From: Prado023 sp963706885
GTDB lineage: Bacteria > Actinomycetota > Actinomycetes > S36-B12 > CAIYMF01
Length of the DNA: 64,000 bases
Direction: 5' to 3'
Assembly: GCA_963706885.1 (NCBI GenBank)
Contig: CAVPNX010000020.1
Coordinates: 1 to 64,000 of the forward strand
In this document: positions 35,211 to 43,917 of the stretch, one piece after another
Numbering within the stretch: the first letter of the stretch is position 1
Layout of the letters: each line of letters opens with the position of its first letter
Made by a program: the position numbers and the translations under genes
Notes under the pieces: model-generated
What the model was told of the DNA's origin: nothing
Seen by the model: the letters and a program-made list of their open reading frames with translations, nothing else
Databases searched by the model: none

Positions 35211-36161
35211 TCACTGCTCGCGGGCGGTCCAGCCCCGGGCCAACTCGCCTATCTGCGCGGCCGCAGCGGCAGGATCCGCTCCGGCGGCCACGGCGGCGCC
35301 CAGGAGGTAGGTGGTCACGGGTGCGGCCGGACGGTCGACGTTGTGCGCGGCATCGCGCGCCACGTCGAGGATCGCGTCGATGTCCAGGGCGACGTCCACG
35401 CCCAGAGCCTCGCGCACCGCATCGACCCACTCCTGCATGTCCGTGCCCTCCTCCGCCGCGCGTATGCGCGCGGCCGCCAGCTGCTCCTCGGTGTCCACGT
35501 CAGCCAGGGCGGCTGCGGGCACCAGCCATTCCATCACGGACAGCCCCTGCTGGACGGCCCGGACGGGCTGCCCGGCCAGCGGACCGAGCGCATCCAGCGC
35601 GCGTCGCAGGGCGTCGACCCGGTACGCCGCACACAGCAGCTGCCGGTACCCCGCCGGATCAACCGGGACGACCGCGCCCACCTCGCCCCGGCCTGCCGTG
35701 TCATCGGATCCGTCCACCGAGCGGCCCGGATCCATGACGCCATCGGCGCCCGGACGCGCGCGGGTCGTGGCGTGCAGCCGGGACAACGCCTCGACCACGA
35801 CCGGGATCGCGAAGGGCATGTCGGCAGCGATCACGCCGACGTACTGCGTCCGCACCTCGCGAACGCCTGCACCGATCGCCGCCAGCGGTCCGGATCCCGG
35901 CGGATCCTCACGAACGAACACGACGGGGCGGGCCAGTCCCGCCAGGGTCGGACCGACCACGACCACGGGCACCTCCGCCGGAACGGCCGCCAACTGCCGG
36001 TCGACCAACCGGCGGCCCCCCACATGGGTCGTGACCTTGTCGCGCCCGAGACGGCGGCTGGCCCCGCCCGTGAGGATGACCAGCGAGCACCCGGGCGGCC
36101 ACCCACTCGCCCGAACCTCGTCCACCCCTGCACAATAGGCGCCTACCGGAAGGGCCGTCAT
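35211..36161 (-). CDS. mobA: MobA-like molybdenum cofactor guanylyltransferase fused to DUF6457
   Basis: A 316-residue fusion. The N-terminal about 215 residues are MobA: LVILTGGASRRLGRDKVTTHVGG, VVVVGPT, GPLAAIGAGVREV and IAADMPF; it attaches GMP to molybdopterin for bis-MGD enzymes such as the oxidoreductase next door. The C-terminal 90 residues (EWVDAVREALGVDVALDIDA) match the small helical DUF6457, often a separate gene or fused to MobA in actinobacteria. ATG 36161 overlaps the divergent moaC start (TCATGA); a GTG at 36125 would avoid this and is a real alternative. Confidence 0.88.
   Translation of the reverse strand: MTALPVGAYCAGVDEVRASGWPPGCSLVILTGGASRRLGRDKVTTHVGGRRLVDRQLAAVPAEVPVVVVGPTLAGLARPVVFVREDPPGSGPLAAIGAGVREVRTQYVGVIAADMPFAIPVVVEALSRLHATTRARPGADGVMDPGRSVDGSDDTAGRGEVGAVVPVDPAGYRQLLCAAYRVDALRRALDALGPLAGQPVRAVQQGLSVMEWLVPAAALADVDTEEQLAAARIRAAEEGTDMQEWVDAVREALGVDVALDIDAILDVARDAAHNVDRPAAPVTTYLLGAAVAAGADPAAAAAQIGELARGWTAREQ
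36136..36145. promoter_or_regulatory. Palindrome TAGGCGCCTA at the mobA/moaC divergence
   Basis: A perfect 10-bp palindrome located 14 bp before moaC ATG and inside the 5' end of the longer mobA reading. It could be an operator for both directions, supporting the later mobA start. No regulator is known. Confidence 0.35.
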
Positions 36162-36627
36162 GAGTGAGCTCACCCACCTCGACGACGCCGGTCATGCCCG
36201 GATGGTCGATGTCGCCGGCCGCGAGGTGACCACGCGGACGGCAACCGCCAGCGGACGGGTCACGACCTCTGCCGCCCCGCTCATCCGATCCGGGGACGTG
36301 CCGAAGGGTGACGTGCTGGCCGTGGCCCGGATCGCCGGGATCATGGCCACGAAGCGAACCCCTGACCTCATCCCGCTGTGCCACCCGATCGCCGTGCACG
36401 GGGTGGACGTCGACATCAGCGTCGCGGCCGAGGCCGACGAGGTCCTGATCCGCGCCACCGTGCGCACCGCCGACCGGACCGGCGTGGAGATGGAGGCCCT
36501 CACGGCGGTGGCGGTCGCGGGGCTGGCGGTCATCGACATGGTCAAGGCGCTCGACCCGCACGCCGCCCTGCGCGACGTGCAGGTCGAGGCCAAGGACGGC
36601 GGCCGCAACGGGGCCTGGCAGCGATGA
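36160..36627 (+). CDS. moaC: Cyclic pyranopterin monophosphate synthase accessory protein
   Basis: A 155-residue MoaC, which with MoaA converts GTP to cyclic pyranopterin monophosphate. Visible blocks: HLDDAGHARMVDVAGREVTTRTA, AGIMATKRTPDLIPLCHPI, MEALTAVAVAGLAVIDMVKAL and the ending DVQVEAKDGGRNG. GGAAGGG serves as ribosome site. The stop overlaps the moaB start (ATGA). Confidence 0.95.
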   Translation: MSELTHLDDAGHARMVDVAGREVTTRTATASGRVTTSAAPLIRSGDVPKGDVLAVARIAGIMATKRTPDLIPLCHPIAVHGVDVDISVAAEADEVLIRATVRTADRTGVEMEALTAVAVAGLAVIDMVKALDPHAALRDVQVEAKDGGRNGAWQR

Positions 36628-37183
36628 GCGCCCCACGGGTCGAGGCATCGCCCGCGCCCACCGCGCCGGTGCGCGTGCGTGCGGCCGTGATCACCTGCTC
36701 GGACTCGGCTGCCCGGGGAGACGCTGTCGACACGTCCGGTCCCCTTGCCGCCCAGCTGCTCGCTGGCCTCGGGCACGAGGTGGCCGGCGTGAGCGTCGTT
36801 GCCGACGAGATCGACGGCGATCGTCGGCGCCGTGCGGCGCGGCTATGGCGGCGGTGCCCGGGTTGTCGTCACGACCGGCGGAACCGGGGCCGGTCCGCGC
36901 GACGTGACCCCCGAGGCGCTGCGCTCCGACGGACCTGCGTGAGCTGCCCGGGCTGGGCGAGGCGATCCGCGCGGCGTCCCGGTCGACGGTGCCCGGCCGC
37001 CGACCTGTCCCGCGCCCTCGGCGGGATCCTCGACGGGGCGGTCGTCCTGGCGCTTCCCGGCAGCCCCGGGGGCGTCCGCGACGGGCTCGCCGCCGTCGGC
37101 GGGCTGCTCGAGCACGCCGCCGCGGTGGCTCCGGCGCGTGCACCCCGGTCGTCGCCGCACCGACAGGCACCCGGACACCGTCG
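36624..37183 (+). pseudogene. moaB: MoaB/Mog molybdopterin adenylyltransferase, three single-base insertions
   Basis: MoaB/Mog adenylates molybdopterin before MoeA acts. The N-terminus is good (AAVITCSDSAARGDAVDTSG). Extra bases at about 36816, 36933 and 36992-36994 each shift the frame; after correction one reads VVVTTGGTGAGPRDVTPEAL, GLRELPGLGEAI and SRALGGILDGAVVLALPGSPGG, all MoaB hallmarks. The three insertions add up to a restored frame at the C-terminus. The true stop is uncertain and may overlap moaE. Confidence 0.8.
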
Positions 37184-37645
37184 GTGGTCGAGGCGGTCGA
37201 TCCAATCGACGGAATCGACGAGCCAACGCGCGCAGCGTGGACGCTCGTCGGACCCGAGCCCCTCAGCGAGTCCGAAGTCGCCGCGGAGGTCTCGAGGGCG
37301 GCGGCCGGCGCGGTCGTGACGTTCGCCGGCGTGGTCCGCGACCATGACCGCGGGCGATCGGTGACGGCACTGCACTACGAGGGCCACCCCGACGCGGGGC
37401 GCATCCTCGCCGACGTGCTCTCAGAGGCCCTCGATCGGCCCGGAGTCCTGGCCGCCTCCGCGCGGCACCGCACCGGCGACCTCGCGATCGGGGACCTCGC
37501 GTTCGTGGCCGCGGTCAGCGCCGCACACCGCCGCGAGGCGTTCGACGCCTGCGCCTGGCTGGTCGACGAGGCCAAGTCCCGGCTGCCCATCTGGAAGCAC
37601 CAGCACTTCGCCGACGGGACCGACGAGTGGGTGAACAGCCCGTGA
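37184..37645 (+). CDS. moaE: Molybdopterin synthase catalytic subunit
   Basis: A 153-residue MoaE, which joins with thiocarboxylated MoaD to sulfurate precursor Z into molybdopterin. Blocks: AGAVVTFAGVVRDHDRGRSV, LHYEGHPDAG, RHRTGDLAIGDLAFVAAVSAAHR and KSRLPIWKHQHFADGTDEW with the conserved catalytic lysine. GTG 37184 is the best in-frame start; the N-terminus is uncertain because of indels upstream. It overlaps moaA (GTGA). Confidence 0.9.
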   Translation: MVEAVDPIDGIDEPTRAAWTLVGPEPLSESEVAAEVSRAAAGAVVTFAGVVRDHDRGRSVTALHYEGHPDAGRILADVLSEALDRPGVLAASARHRTGDLAIGDLAFVAAVSAAHRREAFDACAWLVDEAKSRLPIWKHQHFADGTDEWVNSP

Positions 37646-38657
37646 GCACCACACCCGCCACCGCGCCCTGCGCGGCTCGTCGACCGGTTCGGCCGCACCC
37701 ACCATGACCTGCGCGTCTCGCTGACCGACCGCTGCAACCTGCGCTGCACCTACTGCATGCCGGCCGAGGGACTGGACTGGACGCCCACCCCCGACCTGCT
37801 GACCGTGGACGAGATCCTGAGGGTCGTGCGGATCGGGACCGACCTGGGGATCACCGAGGTCCGGCTCACCGGGGGTGAACCGCTGCTCCGCCCCGACGTC
37901 GTGGAGGTCGTCGCCGGCATCGGCGCCCTCCCGCGCGCACCGCACATGTCGGTGACCACCAACGCCCTGCGCCTGGACCACCCTGGCAGCTCCGCTGGCC
38001 GCAGCCGGGCTGTCCCGGGTGAACATCTCGTGCGACACCCTGAACCCCGACACGTTCCGCCGCCTCACCCTGCGCAACCGCCTCGACGACGTCCTGGCCG
38101 GCATCGCTGCCGCCCGCGAGGCTGGGCTGGCCCCCATCAAGATCAACACCGTCCTGATGCGCGGGGTCAACGACCACGAGGCGGCTGCCCTGCTGCACTG
38201 GGCGCTCGACGAGGGCCTGAGCCTGCGGTTCATCGAGCAGATGCCGCTGGACCCCCAGCACGGCTGGAACCGGGCGATGATGGTCACCCGCGAGGAGATC
38301 CTCGACTCCCTGGCGCGAGCCGGCTTCCACCTCACGCCGCTGGCCGGGCGCGGTTCGGCCCCCGCGGAGGAGTTCGCGATCGACGGCGGGCCGGCCACGG
38401 TCGGGATCGTCGGGTCGGTGACCAACCCGTTCTGCGACGCCTGCGACCGGGTCCGCCTGACCGCCGACGGCCACTGGCGGTCCTGCCTGTTCGCCCAACG
38501 GGAGGCCGACCTGCGCACGCTGCTGCGCGACGGGTCCGACGACGCGGCCATCGCCGCAGTCATGTGTGGGGAGGTCGCGCTCAAGCAGCGGGGCCACGGC
38601 ATCGACGAGCCCGCGTTCGCCCAGCCCGACCGCCCGATGTCGGCGATCGGGGGCTGA
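37642..38657 (+). pseudogene. moaA: GTP 3',8-cyclase, radical SAM (two indels)
   Basis: MoaA is the radical-SAM enzyme of the first Mo-cofactor step. The N-terminal cluster is CNLRCTYC, the C-terminal cluster cysteines lie in CDACDRVRLTADGHWRSC, and the protein ends SAIGG with the expected GG tail. The frame is broken near 37672-37680 (before LVDRFGRTHHDLRVSLTD) and at 37981-37983, where an extra C in CCC separates TTNALRLDH from LAAPLAAAGLSRVNISC. Corrected length is about 338 residues. Probably functional in the organism. Confidence 0.85.
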
Positions 38658-38659
38658 CG

Positions 38660-38911
38660 GTGGAGCAGGCAGTCACCTTCCGGTTGTTCGCCTCCGCCCG
38701 CGCCGCCGCCGGGACCGCGGAGGTCCGGATCGCGCCGGGTCCCACCACGCAGGTCGTGGCAGCCCTGGGGGCCGGCCTGCCGCCACGCTTCGCCGACGTG
38801 CTGGCGGTCAGCTCCCTGCTCGCCGACGGCACCCACGTGGACCGAACCTCGACCGCGCCGATCCCCGCGGGCACGGTCGTCGATGTCCTGCCCCCGTTCG
38901 CGGGGGGCTGA
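38660..38911 (+). CDS. moaD: MoaD-family molybdopterin synthase small subunit
   Basis: An 83-residue ubiquitin-like protein ending PPFAGG, whose terminal Gly is adenylylated and thiocarboxylated. FRLFASARAAAGTAEVRI is the first beta-grasp strand pair. GTG 38660 starts 2 bp after the moaA stop. It partners MoaE encoded two genes upstream. Confidence 0.9.
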   Translation: MEQAVTFRLFASARAAAGTAEVRIAPGPTTQVVAALGAGLPPRFADVLAVSSLLADGTHVDRTSTAPIPAGTVVDVLPPFAGG

Positions 38912-38912
38912 C

Positions 38913-40082
38913 GTGACCACGCTCGCCACCCGACCTGCCACCACGCCCACCTCGTCGTGGTGGCGCGAGGCCTCCGGATCCGTCGCCGACCTGGGCGTGC
39001 TGGTCCCGATCGCGATCGCACTGATCGTCAGCAACGGGCTGTCCACCACTGCCGTCCTGCTCCCCGCCGGGCTGCTGTACCTCGTGGTGGCCTGGACCTA
39101 CCGGGCACCGGTGGCAGTCCAGCCGTTGAAGGCCTTCGGCGCCGCGGCCATCGCCGCCGGGGCGGGCGCGGACGTCATCGCCGCCGGGGCGCTGCTCATG
39201 GGCGTGGTCTTCCTGGTCCTGGGCGCCACAGGGTGGCTGGACCGCCTCGGGGCAGCGTTCCCCCGGGAGGTGATCCGCGGGGTCCAGCTGGCCGTCGGGC
39301 TGCTGTTCGCGAAGATCGCCTGGGGCCTGGTCAGCTCCCCTTCTGCCACGTTCACCGAGCAGTGGCGACCCGGGATCACCCTGGTGGCCTGCGTCGTGCT
39401 CACCGCGGCCCTGCTGACGTGGCGGCGTGCCAGCGCGCTCATCGTGGTGGCCCTCGGCCTTGGCCTGGCGGCGTGGGCCTCCTGGGACGCCGGGCCGATG
39501 GCGCTGGGCCCGACCCCGATCGTGCTGCCCTCGATCAGCACCGCGGACCTGGTGCTCGCCGCCACCCTCCTCGTCCTCCCGCAGATCCCGCTGACCATCG
39601 CCAACTCCTGCCTCGCGCCGGCCGACGCCGCGCCCGCCTACTTCCCCGCCGCCGCTGCGCGGGTGACGCCGAGCCGGCTGGCGCTCACCCTGGGCGGGGC
39701 GAACCTCGCCGTCGGGGCGATCAGCGGCATGCCGCTGTGCCACGGCGCCGGCGGGATGAGCGCCCATCACGCGTTCGGCGCTCGCAGCTGGCGCGCCCCG
39801 GCACTGATCGGGGCCGCGCTGGTCACCGTCGCGCTCGCGTTCGGCCAGGACCTCGCGCTGGTCCTGCAGGCGTTCCCGGTGGCCATCCTGGCCGCCCTGC
39901 TGCTCGTGGCCGGGATCACCCACGTGAAGCTCCTGGCCGACCTGCGCGGGTGGTTCGCGTGGGGGGTGGCGCTCATGATCGGGATCGCCGGGGTCACCGG
40001 CCACCTGCTGGCGGGCGTGATCCTCGGGATCGTGGTCGCCGGGGCGCGGGCGCACCTGCGCGCCCGCCAGACCGCCGGCTGA
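38913..40082 (+). CDS. MOT1-type molybdate transporter
   Basis: A 389-residue membrane protein with about ten helices resembling the MOT1 molybdate carriers: VADLGVLVPIAIALIVSNGL near the start, TYRAPVAVQPLKAFGA, LPQIPLTIANSCLAPADAAP, and the signature GMPLCHGAGGMSAHHAFGAR. It starts with GTG 1 bp after moaD, so uptake and cofactor synthesis are co-transcribed. It replaces the common ModABC importer in this region. Confidence 0.88.
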   Translation: MTTLATRPATTPTSSWWREASGSVADLGVLVPIAIALIVSNGLSTTAVLLPAGLLYLVVAWTYRAPVAVQPLKAFGAAAIAAGAGADVIAAGALLMGVVFLVLGATGWLDRLGAAFPREVIRGVQLAVGLLFAKIAWGLVSSPSATFTEQWRPGITLVACVVLTAALLTWRRASALIVVALGLGLAAWASWDAGPMALGPTPIVLPSISTADLVLAATLLVLPQIPLTIANSCLAPADAAPAYFPAAAARVTPSRLALTLGGANLAVGAISGMPLCHGAGGMSAHHAFGARSWRAPALIGAALVTVALAFGQDLALVLQAFPVAILAALLLVAGITHVKLLADLRGWFAWGVALMIGIAGVTGHLLAGVILGIVVAGARAHLRARQTAG

Positions 40083-40119
40083 GCGCCCGGCCGCCCCCCG
40101 CCGCCGAGCGTCGCCGGCC

Positions 40120-41310
40120 CTACCCCGCCCGGTACGCCTCGCGCAGGCCGACCCGACCGCCCGTGCGCAGGGCCGCCCCGCGGTAGACCCGCGCGCCGAA
40201 CCACACCAGGAACGCGATGAACGCCATCGACCCGACCAGGGACACCGCAACCTCCCACCACGCGGAATCCCCGGTCACGATCCGGAACGGCATGAGCAGC
40301 GGCGACCAGATCGGCACCATCGACATGGGCGCGAGCAGCGGGCTCACCGTCCCGGTCAGCGAGGCAGCCGCGACCGCATAGGCCGGAAGCAGCAGCACCG
40401 AGGGCACGTAGGTCAGCGACTGGAGGTCCTCCAGCCGCGAGACCGTGGCCCCCATCGTGGCGAACAGGAAGCTGTACATGGCGTACCCGACGACGAACCA
40501 CAGCGTCATCCACGCAAGCGAGCCGACACCGAGTCGGAACAGCCCCAGGGCCGCCGAACCCTCCCCGAACGCCCACAGGCCGAACGCGTAGGTCAGGCCC
40601 AGCAGGACCAGCTGCACCAGCCCGAGGCCGCCGACACCCAGCACCTTGCCCACCAGCATGGAGGCCGTCGACACCTTCGCCAGCACCAGCTCGGCCACCC
40701 GGCTCTGCTTCTCCTCGACCACCGCCGAGCCCACGAACTGCCCGAACGCCATCACCAGGATGAACAGGACGACGACGCTGAGGAACGCGGCCGCGCCCCG
40801 CGCCAGGACGACCTCGTCGACGGGCCCGGTGGTGCTGAGGTCCTCCACCACGATCACGACCGGGTCGATGATCCGCTCCAGCGACTCACTGGCCAGGCCC
40901 AGGTCCTGGGCCGCCTGGAGCCGGGCGGACGTGGTCGCCGCACCCCGCAGGACGGCGTCGACCGACGCCGACGGTGCCCCCACAGCCAGGATCGTGGTGC
41001 CGTTGATCAGCGCGGCATCGACGGAGCCGGCGAGGACTGCGGCCCGCGCCTGCTCCACCGACGGGGTGTCCAGGACCACCACGTCCACGCCCTGGGACGT
41101 CGCAGCGCGCTCGACCTCCTCCGCGAGTCCCGGCGGGTACTCACCGGCCAGGGTCACCGATGCCGACGGCACCGGTCGACCCACCAGGGAGACTGCGAAC
41201 ATGCCCGCCAGGATCAGCAGCATCGAGCCGAGCAGGACTCCCACGAAGACCCGGCTGCGTCCCCGCTCCACGAACTCACGGCGGGCGATCAGGCCGATGC
41301 CGCTAGACAT
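40120..41310 (-). CDS. ABC-2 type exporter permease (NatB-like)
   Basis: A 396-residue permease. ARREFVERGRSRVFVGVLLGSM is the first membrane segment with its cytosolic Arg-rich start, followed by an extracytoplasmic domain (about residues 45-170) and five C-terminal helices starting with FLSVVVLFILVMAFGQFVG; EEKQSRVAELVLAKVS is the family coupling loop. It forms an exporter with the overlapping upstream ATPase. The substrate is unknown; NatAB relatives export sodium or peptides. Confidence 0.87.
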   Translation of the reverse strand: MSSGIGLIARREFVERGRSRVFVGVLLGSMLLILAGMFAVSLVGRPVPSASVTLAGEYPPGLAEEVERAATSQGVDVVVLDTPSVEQARAAVLAGSVDAALINGTTILAVGAPSASVDAVLRGAATTSARLQAAQDLGLASESLERIIDPVVIVVEDLSTTGPVDEVVLARGAAAFLSVVVLFILVMAFGQFVGSAVVEEKQSRVAELVLAKVSTASMLVGKVLGVGGLGLVQLVLLGLTYAFGLWAFGEGSAALGLFRLGVGSLAWMTLWFVVGYAMYSFLFATMGATVSRLEDLQSLTYVPSVLLLPAYAVAAASLTGTVSPLLAPMSMVPIWSPLLMPFRIVTGDSAWWEVAVSLVGSMAFIAFLVWFGARVYRGAALRTGGRVGLREAYRAG

Positions 41311-42283
41311 GGGCAGCCCCCTCAGGTGCGGGCCGGTCCACGCGCGCCGCCCCCGCGCCGTCGAGCGGCTCCGCGAGCGCGGCCGTTGCCGGACCAGCCT
41401 GGACGGCCTCGTGGAAGAGGTCGGCCAGCGATGGGGCCTCGTAGCGGAAGGACGTGATGGGACCCATCGCACCGGCGGCAGCGAGGAGCTGCTCGGCGGT
41501 CACCGCGGACGGGACCATCACGTGCGGTCGCTCACCGTCGATCCGCACGCCGCCCTCGACCTCCGGCGTCCAGGGCGCGCCGGCGACTGTCACCTCGACA
41601 CGTCGGTACTCCGACCGCGCCCGGATCGCGGCGAGGTCGCCGTGGGCCACCGTCACGCCGTCGTTGATGATGGCGACGTCCACGCACAGGTCCTCGACCA
41701 GCTCGAGCTGGTGGGACGAGAACAGGATGGTCGCACCACGGGCCGCCGCCTCGCGCAGGACGGAGCCCATCTCGCCCACACCCACGGGGTCGAGCCCGGA
41801 GAACGGTTCGTCGAGGACCAGCACCTGCGGGCCGTGCACGAGCGCGGCGGCCAGCTGGACGCGCTGCTGGTTGCCGTGCGAGAGCGTGTCGAGACGGTCC
41901 TTGGCCCGATCGGCCAGGCCCAGCTGGTCCAGCCACGACATCGCGGCCTCGCGGGCCTCCCGGCGGCCCATCCCTGCGAGCCGGCCGAAGTGGACCAGCT
42001 GCGTGATGATGGCCATCTTCGGGTAGAGGCCGCGCTCCTCGGGCATGTAGCCGAACTCGCGGCGGATCGGGCGGGTCAGCTCGCTGCCGCCGTAGCGGAT
42101 GGTCCCGGCGTCCTGGTCGAGCAGGCCGAAGATGCAACGCATGGTGGTGGTCTTGCCCGCACCATTGCGCCCGAGGAATCCCAGGATCCGCCCGGGCGTC
42201 ACCGCCAGGCTCAGCCCGCGGAGGACGACGAGGTCGCCGAAGGACTTCTCCAGCCCCTCAACCACCAACTCGCTCGCCGCCAC
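41303..42283 (-). CDS. ABC transporter ATP-binding protein (NatA-like)
   Basis: A 326-residue ATPase. Walker A GRNGAGKTTT, signature LSHGNQQRVQLAAAL, Walker B VLVLDEPFSGLDP and the switch His in FSSHQLELVEDL are intact. The C-terminal DUF4162-like extension (about residues 215-326) is typical of NatA exporters. GTG 42283 is chosen over 42289 because CAGACT (42290-42295 on this strand) ends 6 nt before it. It overlaps the permease start by 8 nt. Confidence 0.9.
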   Translation of the reverse strand: MAASELVVEGLEKSFGDLVVLRGLSLAVTPGRILGFLGRNGAGKTTTMRCIFGLLDQDAGTIRYGGSELTRPIRREFGYMPEERGLYPKMAIITQLVHFGRLAGMGRREAREAAMSWLDQLGLADRAKDRLDTLSHGNQQRVQLAAALVHGPQVLVLDEPFSGLDPVGVGEMGSVLREAAARGATILFSSHQLELVEDLCVDVAIINDGVTVAHGDLAAIRARSEYRRVEVTVAGAPWTPEVEGGVRIDGERPHVMVPSAVTAEQLLAAAGAMGPITSFRYEAPSLADLFHEAVQAGPATAALAEPLDGAGAARVDRPAPEGAAHV

Positions 42284-42425
42284 GGGCACAGTCTGGCACC
42301 GCTGCGGCGCGGGGGCCTGTCGTTGCCAGAAGCGCACCCGAACGCCCCAATCACCCTCGTGCGGGAGGCATTCGCGCTACCCTGCGGTCGTCCGGGCTGA
42401 CCCGGCCCATGCACAGGAGGCTCCC

Positions 42426-43114
42426 GTGAGCAGCTACGTCGACACCCTGCTCGCCAACGGCGAGGAGATCGTCTACAAGACGAAGAAGCATTGGATCGCC
42501 CCGGCGTTCTCGACCGTCACCGGCACCCTGCTGACACTCGGAGGCCTGGCAGCCCTGTTCGGCCAGTTCTTCACCGACAACAGGTTCCTCAACGGAGTGC
42601 TGCTCTGGGGTGGGCTGGGAGCGCTCCTCATCGGCCTGGTGCTGCTGGCCAATGCGGCCATGAAGTGGTGGGCACAGTTCTACTTCGTGACCAACCAGAA
42701 GGTCATGAAGGTCGAGGGCCTGCTGCGCAAGTCGACCAGCGGGTCGGCGCTGGAGAAGATCAACGACATCACGATGGAGGAGCCGCTGCTCGGCCGATGG
42801 CTGGGCTACGGCACTGTTCGCGTCCTCACGGCCGCCGACGAGTCCAACCTGCACTACACGTTCATGCGCAAGCCCCTGGAGTTCCGCAAGGCCATCCTGG
42901 ACGCGAAGCTGCTGTGGGAGAAGCAGGACTCCCGCGACATCGCAGACGCAGTCCGTGAGGCGGACCGCACCACCGCGCCGTGGCCGCGGTACCGACCAGC
43001 TCCGCACAGGAGATCGCCGACTCCATCGAGCGACTCGCCCAGCTGCGCGACAGCGGGGCCATCACCGCCGAGGAGTTCGAGGCGAAGAAGGCCGAGCTGC
43101 TCGACCGCATGTAG
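42426..43114 (+). pseudogene. PH-domain membrane protein with C-terminal SHOCT, one frameshift
   Basis: A bacterial PH-like protein (YdbT/bPH type): two N-terminal helices (APAFSTVTGTLLTLGGLAAL, LGALLIGLVLLANAAM), then FVTNQKVMKVEGLLRKSTSGSALEKI and GYGTVRVLTAADESN. A missing base at about 42977-42981 shifts the frame, after which the ending IERLAQLRDSGAITAEEFEA is a complete SHOCT domain. GTG 42426 has a GGAGG site. About 229 residues when repaired. Confidence 0.78.
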
Positions 43115-43127
43115 GTCCGGGGGGGCG

Positions 43128-43800
43128 CTAGGGCGACAGGCGGCGGCGGGTCCAGGCTGCGGCGTCGTCGAGGCCACCGGGGGCAGCCGCGGCGGTACTC
43201 GATCCGGTCGTGCAGCCGGGAGAAGCGGCCCACCCAGAACTCCACCACCTCGGGTACCAGGACGTAGCCGCCCCAGTGGTCGGGCATCGGGATCGGCGCG
43301 TCGTCGCCGAAGTGCTCCGCCAGAGCGGCGACCCGGGCGTCCAGCTCGGCGCGGGTGACCTCCTGGCTCTGCTGGCTGGCCCACGCCCCGATCTGGGCAG
43401 CGCGAGGCCGCGAGGCGAAGTACGACTCGGACTCCGCACGCGGCATGCGATCGGCGCGCCCTCGCACCGCCACCTGCCGATGCATCCCGTGCCACGGGAA
43501 CAGCAGCGCGGCGTTCCCCGTCGCCTCGAGGTCACGGCCCTTGCGCGAGCCGTGGTTGGTGAAGAAGCAGAAGCCGCGGGGGTCGACGACCTTGACCAGC
43601 ATCAGCCGGACCGACGGGTGCCCCCGGCCGTCCACCGTGGCCAGCGTCGCCGCGTTCGGCTCGGGCAGCCCGAACTCGACAGCGTCAGCCAGCCACGACC
43701 GGAACAGGTCCAGCGGTGCGCCCGGGACGCTGTCCACCTCGAACCCCTCGATCGGGGCGCGCAGGTACTCGATCCGCTGCACGGGGACCTGCTCGACCAT
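43128..43800 (-). pseudogene. pdxH: Pyridoxine/pyridoxamine 5'-phosphate oxidase, C-terminal indel
   Basis: PdxH makes pyridoxal 5'-phosphate with FMN. Visible blocks: MLVKVVDPRGFCFFTNHGSRKGRDL, ALLFPWHGMHRQVAVRG and the C-terminal SRLHDRIEYRR. The frame should continue as GGLDDAAAWTRRRLSP to the stop at 43128, but one indel around 43181-43192 puts it in a neighbouring frame. GATACT (43807-43812 on this strand) ends 6 nt before ATG 43800. It provides the PLP used by SerC, encoded two genes away. Confidence 0.85.
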
Positions 43801-43917
43801 GGCTCCAGTATCGACCACCGACCCGTCCCATGGGCGGGGACCGGGGGCGCGGGCGGCAGGATCCGGTGCATCGGGGAGAATGGTCGCGTCCGGTCCGCAT
43901 GAGCGTAGGAGAGATGC

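Noticed and set aside
38957..40186. A plus-strand frame overlapping the MOT1 gene
   Set aside because: Arg/Pro-rich and no hydrophobic helices, while the other frame encodes a clear transporter.
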